A DNA stretch of 13,578 bases from an uncultured Thermoleophilia bacterium (GTDB lineage Bacteria; Actinomycetota; Thermoleophilia; UBA2241): assembly GCA_903921965.1 (NCBI GenBank), contig CAIXSE010000104.1, forward strand, positions 1 to 13,578, read 5' to 3'. Numbering within the stretch: the first letter of the stretch is position 1; each line of letters begins with the position of its first letter. The notes under the pieces are model-generated. The model searched no databases. It had not been told where the DNA came from and was given only the letters and a program-made list of their open reading frames with translations. Both the position numbers and the translations under genes were made by a program. Positions 1-10,184 of the stretch are shown here, in pieces.

Positions 1-968
1 AGCACGACGTTCGTCGCCTCGCAGGTGCGCTCCTCCCCGGTGCGCAGGTGCACCCGGAACAGCGCCCGGGCGTCGGCACCGTGGCGCAGACGATCGACGA
101 CTTCCTTGCGCTTCTCGGCGTCGACGACGAGGCCCAGCTCAACGGAGGTGTGGCCGACGGCCTCGTCGTGCGGCGTGCCGGTGAGCGACTCCCAGGCGGG
201 GTTCACGTCCACCCAGGTGCCGCCCTCCAGCTCCGTGAGGGACATGGGCAGCGGGCTCTCGCGGAAGATCGCCGCGAAGCGCGTGGCGGCCTGGTCGCGC
301 TCCAGCTCCGCCTGTCGCCGCAGGGAGGTGTCGGAGAAGGTGAGACGGAGGTCCAGCGACACGGATCCCCCGTGGGCCGGGCGCGCCTGGATGTCGGCCC
401 AGAAGGACTGGAGCTGCCCGCGCGTCGCGACGTCCTCACCGGGACCTCGCAGGAGCCGCAGCTCGCAGCGGTGCGGCTCGCCCTCTGCGTAGGTTCTGCG
501 CTGAAGCAGGTACAACTGGTCGCGATCCTCCCGGTGGACGAGCTCGTAGAATCGCCGGCCGGCGAGCGCCCGGCCGCCGGGCTGGAGAAGCCGCGCGGCG
601 GTGTCGTTCGCCTCGACGATCACGCCGTCCCCGTCGAGGGTCACGTAGCCGACAGGAGCCTCGTCGAAGAGCTGCGTGTACAGGAGCCGGGACTCCTCCA
701 GCTGGATCTGCGCGGCGCGCAGCTCCTCGTTCTGCATCTCCAGCTCGATCTGGTGTACGCGCAGCTCCTGGATCAGCGTCTCGAGGTTGGTGAAGCCGGC
801 CGTATCGACTGATACCGGCGCCTCGGCCAGGCGCCGCTCGGCTTCGCGGTGCAGGCGATCCGCCGCCGTCGCGGAAGCGCTGCGGACCGCGGAAGCGTCC
901 GCCGCGGCGCCCGCGCCCTCGACAGCCGGCTCACCCGCGTCCGGCGGCTGTACGCGCCCGCCGTCCAT
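1..968 (-). CDS. PAS-domain signalling protein, 3' end beyond the window (partial)
   Basis: Soluble sensory protein, probably cytoplasmic. The 322 visible residues start at the ATG at 968-966, and the frame stays open to base 1, so the output domain is not seen. Residues 1-50 are an Ala/Arg-rich leader. Residues 61-93 form a helical linker containing LRVHQIELEMQNEELR, a segment I recall at the front of PAS proteins found beside CheB-CheR fusions. PAS 1 spans about 95-210 (APVGYVTLDGDG, then AND) and PAS 2 starts near 222 (FAAIFRESPLPMS, then VNPAWESLTG). There is no signal peptide or membrane segment. The start overlaps the stop of the CheB-CheR gene as TGATG, sharing one base, which implies translational coupling and joint function. 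The missing C-terminus could be a histidine kinase, GGDEF or PP2C-type domain; nothing visible decides this. Confident as a PAS protein, unknown as to output. Confidence 0.85.
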   Translation of the reverse strand, partial: MDGGRVQPPDAGEPAVEGAGAAADASAVRSASATAADRLHREAERRLAEAPVSVDTAGFTNLETLIQELRVHQIELEMQNEELRAAQIQLEESRLLYTQLFDEAPVGYVTLDGDGVIVEANDTAARLLQPGGRALAGRRFYELVHREDRDQLYLLQRRTYAEGEPHRCELRLLRGPGEDVATRGQLQSFWADIQARPAHGGSVSLDLRLTFSDTSLRRQAELERDQAATRFAAIFRESPLPMSLTELEGGTWVDVNPAWESLTGTPHDEAVGHTSVELGLVVDAEKRKEVVDRLRHGADARALFRVHLRTGEERTCEATNVV

Positions 969-3900
969 CACGAACCAGTCTCACCCGCGTCGGTGACGGT
1001 GAGCACGATCAGGCGCCGGCGCTCGGCGTCGCGCAGCGCTTCGACCGCGTCCACCACGACCGTGCGGCCGGCCGGGTGTGTCCCTCCGAGCTCCACCGAC
1101 TGCGACGTGAGCCGGCGCCGGTCGGGCAGCACGCGTTCGAGCAGACGGACGAACTCGGGGTCGGCCCAGGCGCCGTCGTCGACCTCGTCCAGCTGCTTGC
1201 CCGCGACGTCATCGGAGACGAGGTCGAAGGCCTCCAGGAAGGCGCGGCTGGCCGTGACCACGCGCAGCTCGCCGTCGAGCACCAGGATCGGCTCGAGCAT
1301 CGTGTCGACCACGCTCTCGGCGAGGTCACGCGCCTCGCTCTCGGCGACGACGAGCTCCTCGAGGCGCTGCTTGAGCCGGCGCTGCGCGCTCACGTCGACG
1401 AAGGTGAGCACCGCCCCCTCGATGACGTTGTCCAGGGTGCGGTACGGCTGCACGCGCATGAGGAAGGTGCGGTCGTCCTCGGTCTCGACCTCGGTCTCGA
1501 TGGTGGTGAGCGTGTCGAGGACCGAGCGCACGGCGCTGACGAGGTCCACGTCGCCGGTGAGCCGCGAGACGATGTCGCCCACCGGCCGTCCGACGTCGGT
1601 CTGGATGAGGTGGATGATCTGCGTCGTGGCCGGCGTGAACCGCTGGATGCGCATGGTGCGGTCGACGAAGAGCGTGCCGATACCGGTGCCGGCCAGCAGG
1701 TTGTTCATGTCGTTGTTGGCCTGCGAGAGCTCCTCGATCTTCTGCTGCAGCTCGCTGTTCACGGTGACGAGCTCCTCGTTCACCGACTGCAGCTCCTCCT
1801 TGGAGGTCTCGAGCTCCTCGTTGGTGGACTGCAGCTCCTCGTTGGACGACTGCAGCTCTTCGTTGGTGGACTTCAGCTCCTCGTTGGTGGTCTCGAGCTC
1901 CTCGATGGTGGTGCGCAGGTACTCTTCCTTGGCGGCGAGCTCGCGGTCGAGGTCGGCGATGCGCTGCTCGCGGTCGACGTCGCCGGCCTCGACGGCGACA
2001 CCGGCGGGAGGCTCCTCCTCGACCTCCTCGAACAGCACCATGAGCACACCCTTGATGGGCTCGGGGCTCTCGAGCGGCTCGATCGTGAGGTTCACGATCG
2101 ACGAGTCGCCGTTGGCGCGCACGTGGAGGCGCTCGTAGCGCACCGGCGCCTGCGTGGCGAGGCACTTGCGGACGCCGGCGGTGAGCTCGAGCCGCAGGCC
2201 CTCTCTGGCCATCTTGAAGAGGCTGCCGCTGGGCTCTCCCGAGGCCGGCTCGAGATAGCGGCCGGTGCGGCCGTGGATGAAGAGGATCTCCGCGTCGGCG
2301 TTGATGACCACGCAGGAGGGGGAGTGATGCTCGAGCAGCGCGTGCTCGGCGAGGTCGCGCACGCGCACGCGGGCCGCCACCGCGGGGGTCCCTGGGGGCT
2401 GCTCGGTGCGCAGCGTCTCGAACAGCGGCATGGTGGAGATCTGCGCGAGCTGCCGGGGTGTCACTGTGCCCCGGCGACGGAAGATCTTCCACTTCTTGTC
2501 GACCACGGAGAACAGCCCCGTGGCGTCGCCGATGGTCTCCGACGTGCCGAGGAAGAGGTGGCCGTCCTGTTTGAGCGCGTAGTGGAACAGCGGCATGAGG
2601 CGGTGCTGCAGGTCGCCGTCCATGTAGATCAGCAGGTTGCGGCAGCTGATGAGGTCGATGCGCGAGAACGGGGGGTCCTTGATGAGGTCCTGCTTCGCGA
2701 ACACGAGGGAGTCGCGCACGGCCTTGGCGACCCGGTAGGAGGAGCCGTCCTCGATGAAGAAGCGCGCCAGGCGCTCCGGCGACACGTCGGCGGAGATCGT
2801 CTCGGGGTAGACGCCGGCGCGGGCGCGTTCGATGGCCTCGGCGTCGATGTCGGTGGCGAAGACCTGGAAGGGCACGTTGCGCTTGACGAGCTGCGCCTGC
2901 TCGTGCAGGAGGATGGCGATGGAGTAGGCCTCCTCGCCGGTGGAGCAGCCCGGCACCCACACGCGTACGCCGGTCGTGGAGTCGGCGCGCGCGACGAGCC
3001 CGGCGATCACCTGCAACGACAGCGTCTCGAAGGCGTCGGGGTCGCGGAAGAAGGTGGTGACCCCGATGAGGAGCTCGCGGAAGAGCGTCTCGACCTCTAC
3101 GGAGTCGCGCTGCAGCAGGGCGACGAAGTCGGCCATGGCGGAGACCTTGGTGACCGCCATGCGCCGCTCGACGCGCCGCCTCACGGTGCTGGCCTTGTAG
3201 TGGGAGAAGTCGTGGCCGGTACGGTCGCGCAGCAGCACGAGCACCTGCGGCAGCAGGTCTGAGGAGGGCGCGGCGCGCGCGGGCGCGGGGCGCTCGCCGC
3301 GCAGGGCGGCGCGCTCGATGTAGCCGAGCAGCTGCTCGGGGATCTCGCGCGGCGCCAGCACGTAGTCCACGAGCCCGGTGGCGATGGCGCTGCGCGGCAT
3401 GCCGTCGTAGGCGGCGGTCTCGGGAGTCTGGGCGATGACGAGGCCGCCCTCGCCCTTGACTGTGCGCAGGCCGATCGCCCCGTCGCCGCCGGTGCCCGAG
3501 AGCACGACGCAGATAGCGCGCTCGCGCTGGTCCTCGGCGAGCGAGCGGAAGAAATGGTCGATGGGCAGCCGCAGCCCGCGCGGAGCGTCGGGCTCCATGA
3601 GCACGAGCCTGCCGCCGAGCAGGCTGATGTCGCGGTTGCGCGGCATCACGTACACGCGGCCGGGCATGACCTTGTCGCCGTCCTCGGCCCAGCTCACCTT
3701 CATCTTCGTGTAGCGCTTGACGAGGTCGAGCAGCAGGCTCTCGTGGTCGGGGTCGAGGTGCTGCACGAGCACGATGGCGAGCCCGCCGCCGGACTCGTCC
3801 GGGAGGGCGGCGAAGAACTCCTCGATGGCGGCGAGGCCGCCGGCAGAGGCGCCGACGCCCACGATGGGGAAGACGGGGCCGGCCTTCTCGCGGCCGGCGG

Positions 3901-4015
3901 CCGGCGCGCCCTCGGCGGCGGCTCGCTCCTTCCCCGCGGCCTGTCGGCCGGGGCGCCGCGTGGGTCGTCCTGCTGCCTGGCCGTCAGGTTCCTTGCCGCG
4001 CCCCCTCTCGGGCAT
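968..4015 (-). CDS. CheB methylesterase-CheR methyltransferase-PAS fusion protein
   Basis: Fusion of the two chemoreceptor-modifying enzymes: CheB hydrolyses or deamidates receptor glutamyl methyl esters, and CheR makes them using S-adenosylmethionine. CheB core at about 48-235: GASAGG with nucleophile Ser57, His86 in VQHLDPDH, Asp178 in SGTGGDGA, matching the family's Ser-His-Asp triad. CheR at about 255-515: FFRDPDAF, SAM-binding GCSTGEEAYS at 356-365, FATDIDAEAI at 386-395, SCRNLLIYMD at 457-466. A PAS-like domain follows at about 555-665, then a heptad coiled coil at about 690-765, PAS_10 type at about 770-880 and a last PAS at about 898-1010. The receiver domain of ordinary CheB is absent; residues 1-46 are a basic, Gly/Ala-rich tail. 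Start ATG at 4015 is supported by GAGGGAG six bases upstream (4022-4028). No receptor, CheA or CheW gene is in the window, so classical chemotaxis is doubtful. The enzyme call is strong; the substrate is unknown. Confidence 0.96.
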   Translation of the reverse strand: MPERGRGKEPDGQAAGRPTRRPGRQAAGKERAAAEGAPAAGREKAGPVFPIVGVGASAGGLAAIEEFFAALPDESGGGLAIVLVQHLDPDHESLLLDLVKRYTKMKVSWAEDGDKVMPGRVYVMPRNRDISLLGGRLVLMEPDAPRGLRLPIDHFFRSLAEDQRERAICVVLSGTGGDGAIGLRTVKGEGGLVIAQTPETAAYDGMPRSAIATGLVDYVLAPREIPEQLLGYIERAALRGERPAPARAAPSSDLLPQVLVLLRDRTGHDFSHYKASTVRRRVERRMAVTKVSAMADFVALLQRDSVEVETLFRELLIGVTTFFRDPDAFETLSLQVIAGLVARADSTTGVRVWVPGCSTGEEAYSIAILLHEQAQLVKRNVPFQVFATDIDAEAIERARAGVYPETISADVSPERLARFFIEDGSSYRVAKAVRDSLVFAKQDLIKDPPFSRIDLISCRNLLIYMDGDLQHRLMPLFHYALKQDGHLFLGTSETIGDATGLFSVVDKKWKIFRRRGTVTPRQLAQISTMPLFETLRTEQPPGTPAVAARVRVRDLAEHALLEHHSPSCVVINADAEILFIHGRTGRYLEPASGEPSGSLFKMAREGLRLELTAGVRKCLATQAPVRYERLHVRANGDSSIVNLTIEPLESPEPIKGVLMVLFEEVEEEPPAGVAVEAGDVDREQRIADLDRELAAKEEYLRTTIEELETTNEELKSTNEELQSSNEELQSTNEELETSKEELQSVNEELVTVNSELQQKIEELSQANNDMNNLLAGTGIGTLFVDRTMRIQRFTPATTQIIHLIQTDVGRPVGDIVSRLTGDVDLVSAVRSVLDTLTTIETEVETEDDRTFLMRVQPYRTLDNVIEGAVLTFVDVSAQRRLKQRLEELVVAESEARDLAESVVDTMLEPILVLDGELRVVTASRAFLEAFDLVSDDVAGKQLDEVDDGAWADPEFVRLLERVLPDRRRLTSQSVELGGTHPAGRTVVVDAVEALRDAERRRLIVLTVTDAGETGS
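1770..1916 (-). repeat. Seven 21-bp tandem repeats encoding coiled-coil heptads
   Basis: On the plus strand the word agctc (followed by ctc or ttc) recurs at 1770, 1791, 1812, 1833, 1854, 1875 and 1896, exactly every 21 bases. Each unit encodes one heptad of the type NEELxST on the minus strand, covering about residues 700-749 of the CheB-CheR-PAS protein. The heptads (TNEELKS, TNEELQS, SNEELQS and so on) form the signalling helix between the first and second PAS-like domains. Conserved in kind in this protein family, so it is a coding repeat and not a separate element. Confidence 0.9.
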
Positions 4016-4056
4016 GGGTGACTCCCTCGTCGGCGTTGCCCAGTGGTCAACATATT

Positions 4057-4085
4057 ATCTTAGGCTCACGACCAACGGTTCTCAA
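4057..4085 (-). promoter_or_regulatory. Candidate sigma-70-type promoter of the CheB-CheR-PAS gene
   Basis: On the minus strand TTGAGA (4085-4080) and TAAGAT (4062-4057) are separated by 17 bases, close to the TTGACA/TATAAT consensus. The region 4049-4085 is a clear AT-rich island in otherwise very GC-rich DNA. Predicted transcription start is near 4050, giving a leader of about 35 bases that contains the GAGGGAG ribosome site. GATAAT at 4059-4054 is an alternative -10. This suggests the CheB-CheR gene and the coupled PAS gene can be transcribed apart from the upstream kinases. Confidence 0.6.
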
Positions 4086-4093
4086 GGGGCGCG

Positions 4094-4110
4094 GCGGGTC
4101 TGAGCCCCGC
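4094..4110 (-). terminator. Weak hairpin after the PAS-GAF kinase gene
   Basis: GCGGG (4094-4098) and CCCGC (4106-4110) are perfect inverted arms of 5 bp around a 7-base loop, lying 43 bases beyond the kinase stop codon and just before the candidate promoter of the next gene. There is no T-run, so intrinsic termination is uncertain and in such GC-rich DNA the pairing could be chance. Confidence 0.25.
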
Positions 4111-4152
4111 TCTCGCCGAGCGTGCCGGAAGAGGAAGCCGAGGCGGCGCGTG

Positions 4153-6663
4153 TCAGCCGCCGGGCGGCGGCGCCAGCGTGAAGAAGAAGGTCGCGCCGTG
4201 CCCGGGCTCGCCCTGGGCCCACACGCGCCCGCCGTGACGCTCGACGATGCGGCGCACCGTCGCCAGACCCACGCCGGTGCCGCCGAACTCGGCCCGGTCG
4301 TGGAGCCGCTCGAAGGGCTCGAACAGACGGTGGGCGTACTGCGGGTCGAAGCCCGCCCCGTCGTCGCGCACGAAGAAGACGGCCTCGTCCTCCGCGTCGG
4401 TCCGCCCGACCTCGATGACGGCCGAGTGCGTCCGCGACGTGAACTTCCAGGCGTTGCCGAGCAGGTTCTCCGTGAGGATCAGGGCGAGGCTCGGATCGGC
4501 GTCGGCCGCGAGCCCCTCGGCCACGCGTACCTCGGTGTCGCGTCCCGGAGCCATGCGGCGCAGGTCGTCGACGACCTCGAGGGCGAGCGCGGTGAGGTCC
4601 ACGCGTTCGACGCGGAGCGTGTGGTGGGTGAGCCCGGAGAGGTCGAGCAGCGCCGCGATGCTCCGCTCGAGACGGCCGTTGGCGCCGATGATGCGCAGCA
4701 CCGCGTCCCTGCCTTCGTCCGGCAGGGTGTCGCCGTGGTCGAGCAGGACGATCTGGGCGTAAGAGCCTATGGCGCGCAGCGGCGTGCGCAGGTCGTGCGC
4801 CACCGAGCTGACGAAGCCGCGCAGCTCGCGGTCGGCGGCCTCGAGCTGCGCCGTCCGGCGCGCGACGCGGTCCTCGAGCGTCGCGTTCAGCCGCAGGATC
4901 TCCTCTTCGGCCTGCTTCCGCGCCGTGTTGTCGACCATCACGGTGAGGAAGAGGGCGGTCCCCTGGCTCTCGATGACGTCGCCGGAGAAGACGCCGTCCA
5001 GCAGTCGGCCGTCCTTGGTCCTCACCTTCAGCTCGACGTCGCGCACGCGGCCGCTGGCCGCGAGCTGCCCGGCCACCGTCAGCTGGTCCTCGGGCCGGGG
5101 GAAGAGGCCCAGGTCCGTGCCCGACCTGCCGATGACCTCGTCGCGGGTGAAGCCGAGCGTCTCGAGGAAGGCATCGTTGACGTCGAGGAAGGGGCGGTCG
5201 CCGTCGACGGCGTTGACGGCCATGAGCGCGGGGTTGCCGTGGAACAGCCGGTCGAAACGCTGCAGGGCCTCCAGCTCCGCCGTGAGGTCGCGGGACACGC
5301 CCACGATGCAGGGCGAGCCGTCCCAGGTCGCGCGGGTGACGCGCGTCTCGACCTGCACGAGCCTTCCGTCGCTGCTCTCGAGCGGGAGCGGGCACGAGTC
5401 GCGCCGGCCCGCGAGGATGTCGCCGACGATCTCCTCCGCCTCGCCGCGGACCTGCGGCGGGTGCAGGTCGAGCACGTGCCGGCCGCGCAGGTCGTCCACG
5501 TCGCGGCCGAGGACGCGCACGGCCGCCGAGTTGACGTGCACGATGCGGCCGGCCGGGTCGGCCACGACCACGACGTCGTCGAGCGACTCGAACAGGTCGC
5601 GGTGGTTGGCCTCGCTCGCGGCCAGCGCCGTCTCGATGCGGCGGCGCTCGAGCGCGGAGGCGATGGCGTCGGCCGCCGTCTCCAGCAGCACGGCGGTGGA
5701 CTCGGGCCAGTCTCGCTGCTCGTAGGCGTTCCCGAAGAGGAGGTAGCCCGACGTGTAGCCCATGGTGCGCATGGGCGTGACGACGCAGGAGGCCAGCGCC
5801 GCGGCGCTGAGGAGCTGCTGCGTCGGGTCGAACCCGTGCCGGGCCTCGGAGGCGGTGCGGCGCGCGCCCGTGCCCTCGCGCGCCAGCTGCTTCGTCCACA
5901 CGGGGAAGTAGTCCAGGGGCAGGTGCCGCAGAGACCCTCGTGCCGGGGCGGTGCCCGCCGCGCACCACTCGGCGGCGGGCTCCACACGCCGCGAGTCGGG
6001 GTCGAGCAGCAGCACGGCGCCCCGGTCGGCGCGGACCGCCTGGCCGACCGCGCCCAGGGCCTGCTCGAGGGCGCCGTCGACGGCGTCGGCCGGAAGGCTC
6101 AGCAGGTGCGTCGACAGCGACGCCACGACGCGCTGCAGCGTGTTCGTCTGCTGCAGCTCGGCGAGCGCCCGGCGCAGCTCGCGCGTACGCTCGGCGACGC
6201 GGTGTTCCAGCGTGGCACGGGTGCGCGCGGCCGCCTCCTCGGCCTCGCGCTCGCGGGTCACGTCGGCGACGATGCCGCTGACCACCGTGACGCCGCGCGC
6301 CGGGTCTGGCTGCGCGACCGCCTGGTCGCGCAGCCAGACCCAGCGGCCTCCGGTGCCGTGGCGGTGGCGGTAGGTGACGTCCATGGGCGCGTCGCCGCGC
6401 TCGAGCTCCGCCCGCGCGGCCAGGTACGCGGGCAGGTCGTCGGAGTGCACGCCCTGGTCCCAGAGGTGGGCGTCGTCGGCGAACTGCTCGGCGCGGTGGC
6501 CGGTGAGCGTCTCGTAGAGGCGGCTGGCGGACCGCATGCGGACGCGGCCGTCGCCGTCGATCTCGTCGACGTACGCGGCGAGCGGCAGGTGTTCGAACGG
6601 GTCGAGGCCGCGGGCCGCGCGGTGCGGCCGGGTGGAAGGCGCGGCTTTGCCGGGCTTGCTCAC
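4153..6663 (-). CDS. Sensor histidine kinase, PAS-GAF-PAS-PAS-HisKA-HATPase_c
   Basis: Cytoplasmic two-component sensor kinase of 836 residues with no membrane segment or receiver domain. PAS 1 is at about 22-138; a helix containing AERTRELRRAL follows at about 138-170; GAF at about 172-342; PAS 2 at about 345-460; PAS 3 at about 467-585; a second helical linker; HisKA at about 612-680 with phosphoacceptor His623 in AHDLRTPLR; HATPase_c at about 715-832 with N-box Asn737 (LLGNAWKFT), G1 DDGAGFD at 767-773, LFEPFERLH, and G2 GTGVGLA. All key residues are present. The start is GTG at 6663-6661. Its own Shine-Dalgarno match is poor, but a small ORF ends across it (GTGA overlap), so coupling may set the start; no other in-frame start lies between this GTG and the upstream in-frame TAG. 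The catalytic half closely resembles the kinases at 10185-12467 and 6843-10091. The ligand of the GAF/PAS domains and the partner regulator are unknown. Confidence 0.95.
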   Translation of the reverse strand: MSKPGKAAPSTRPHRAARGLDPFEHLPLAAYVDEIDGDGRVRMRSASRLYETLTGHRAEQFADDAHLWDQGVHSDDLPAYLAARAELERGDAPMDVTYRHRHGTGGRWVWLRDQAVAQPDPARGVTVVSGIVADVTREREAEEAAARTRATLEHRVAERTRELRRALAELQQTNTLQRVVASLSTHLLSLPADAVDGALEQALGAVGQAVRADRGAVLLLDPDSRRVEPAAEWCAAGTAPARGSLRHLPLDYFPVWTKQLAREGTGARRTASEARHGFDPTQQLLSAAALASCVVTPMRTMGYTSGYLLFGNAYEQRDWPESTAVLLETAADAIASALERRRIETALAASEANHRDLFESLDDVVVVADPAGRIVHVNSAAVRVLGRDVDDLRGRHVLDLHPPQVRGEAEEIVGDILAGRRDSCPLPLESSDGRLVQVETRVTRATWDGSPCIVGVSRDLTAELEALQRFDRLFHGNPALMAVNAVDGDRPFLDVNDAFLETLGFTRDEVIGRSGTDLGLFPRPEDQLTVAGQLAASGRVRDVELKVRTKDGRLLDGVFSGDVIESQGTALFLTVMVDNTARKQAEEEILRLNATLEDRVARRTAQLEAADRELRGFVSSVAHDLRTPLRAIGSYAQIVLLDHGDTLPDEGRDAVLRIIGANGRLERSIAALLDLSGLTHHTLRVERVDLTALALEVVDDLRRMAPGRDTEVRVAEGLAADADPSLALILTENLLGNAWKFTSRTHSAVIEVGRTDAEDEAVFFVRDDGAGFDPQYAHRLFEPFERLHDRAEFGGTGVGLATVRRIVERHGGRVWAQGEPGHGATFFFTLAPPPGG

Positions 6664-6722
6664 GCGCGGCTCGCGACGGGCGGTGTGGCGGCAGGCACGA
6701 GCACCTCCGTGCCGGTGGACAT
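6660..6722 (-). CDS. Possible 20-codon leader ORF coupled to the PAS-GAF kinase
   Basis: An ATG at 6722-6720 opens 20 codons (MSTGTEVLVPAATPPVASRA) ending in a TGA that overlaps the kinase GTG as GTGA. A GGAGGT lies inside it, four bases before an in-frame GTG at codon 9, which would give a 12-residue version. A TAGAGT box ends seven bases before the ATG, the geometry of a leaderless transcript. The peptide has no regulatory codon run. It may be a coupling leader, or the overlap may be chance in stop-poor GC-rich DNA. Confidence 0.35.
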   Translation of the reverse strand: MSTGTEVLVPAATPPVASRA

Positions 6723-6729
6723 CGGGCCG

Positions 6730-6735
6730 ACTCTA
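6730..6735 (-). promoter_or_regulatory. Candidate -10 box for a leaderless transcript
   Basis: TAGAGT on the minus strand (TAnnnT type) is followed by exactly seven bases and then ATG at 6722, placing transcription start at or next to the A of the ATG. No good -35 box is seen 17 bases upstream. The same spacing is typical of leaderless promoters in Deinococcota and Actinomycetota. Confidence 0.4.
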
Positions 6736-6773
6736 CGGGTAAGGGGGCCGCCGGGCCATGGGAGATGTGTCTA

Positions 6774-6840
6774 GCGGCGGCGGGCGGAGCGCCGCCGCCG
6801 CGGCCGGCGTGCCGCCGGGGGCGTCGTCCCGGCCCGGCGG
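6774..6840 (-). terminator. Two GC hairpins directly after the six-PAS kinase gene
   Basis: Hairpin A: GCGGCGGCG at 6774-6782 pairs perfectly with CGCCGCCGC at 6790-6798 around a 7-base loop. Hairpin B: CCGCCGGG at 6812-6819 pairs perfectly with CCCGGCGG at 6833-6840 around a 13-base loop. Both lie within 70 bases of the kinase stop codon at 6843 and upstream of the next gene's leader. Neither has a T-run, so they may act as a U-less terminator, an RNA 3'-end stabiliser, or may simply reflect GC content. Confidence 0.45.
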
Positions 6841-6842
6841 GA

Positions 6843-10091
<3,249 letters not shown>

Positions 10092-10100
10092 GACGCACCG

Positions 10101-10112
10101 GCCTGGCCAGGC
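10101..10112. promoter_or_regulatory. 12-bp perfect palindrome in front of the six-PAS kinase start
   Basis: GCCTGGCCAGGC is its own reverse complement and lies 9-20 bases before the ATG at 10091, where a ribosome site would be expected. A short perfect hairpin, CCCGT-ctg-ACGGG at 10115-10127, sits next to it. Together they would fold in the mRNA leader. They could restrict translation or bind a dimeric protein; either role is inferred from position only. Confidence 0.35.
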
Positions 10113-10148
10113 GGCCCGTCTGACGGGGGGCCGCGGTCCCGTACGTGC

Positions 10149-10177
10149 AGTATCGGCAGGAGGGGCTCAGCCGTCCA
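10149..10177 (-). promoter_or_regulatory. Candidate promoter of the six-PAS kinase gene
   Basis: On the minus strand TGGACG (10177-10172) and GATACT (10154-10149) are spaced by 17 bases; each matches four of six consensus positions. It lies in the 93-bp gap just after the stop codon of the four-PAS kinase (10185) and predicts a leader of about 50 bases containing the palindrome and hairpin at 10101-10127. Read-through from the upstream gene is also possible, since no clear terminator separates them. Confidence 0.4.
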
Positions 10178-10184
10178 GCCTGCG

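Noticed and set aside
1009..1329. Short minus-strand frame inside the end of the CheB-CheR-PAS gene.
   Set aside because: Ser/Arg/Trp-rich translation typical of a wrong phase; the true frame there encodes a recognisable PAS domain.
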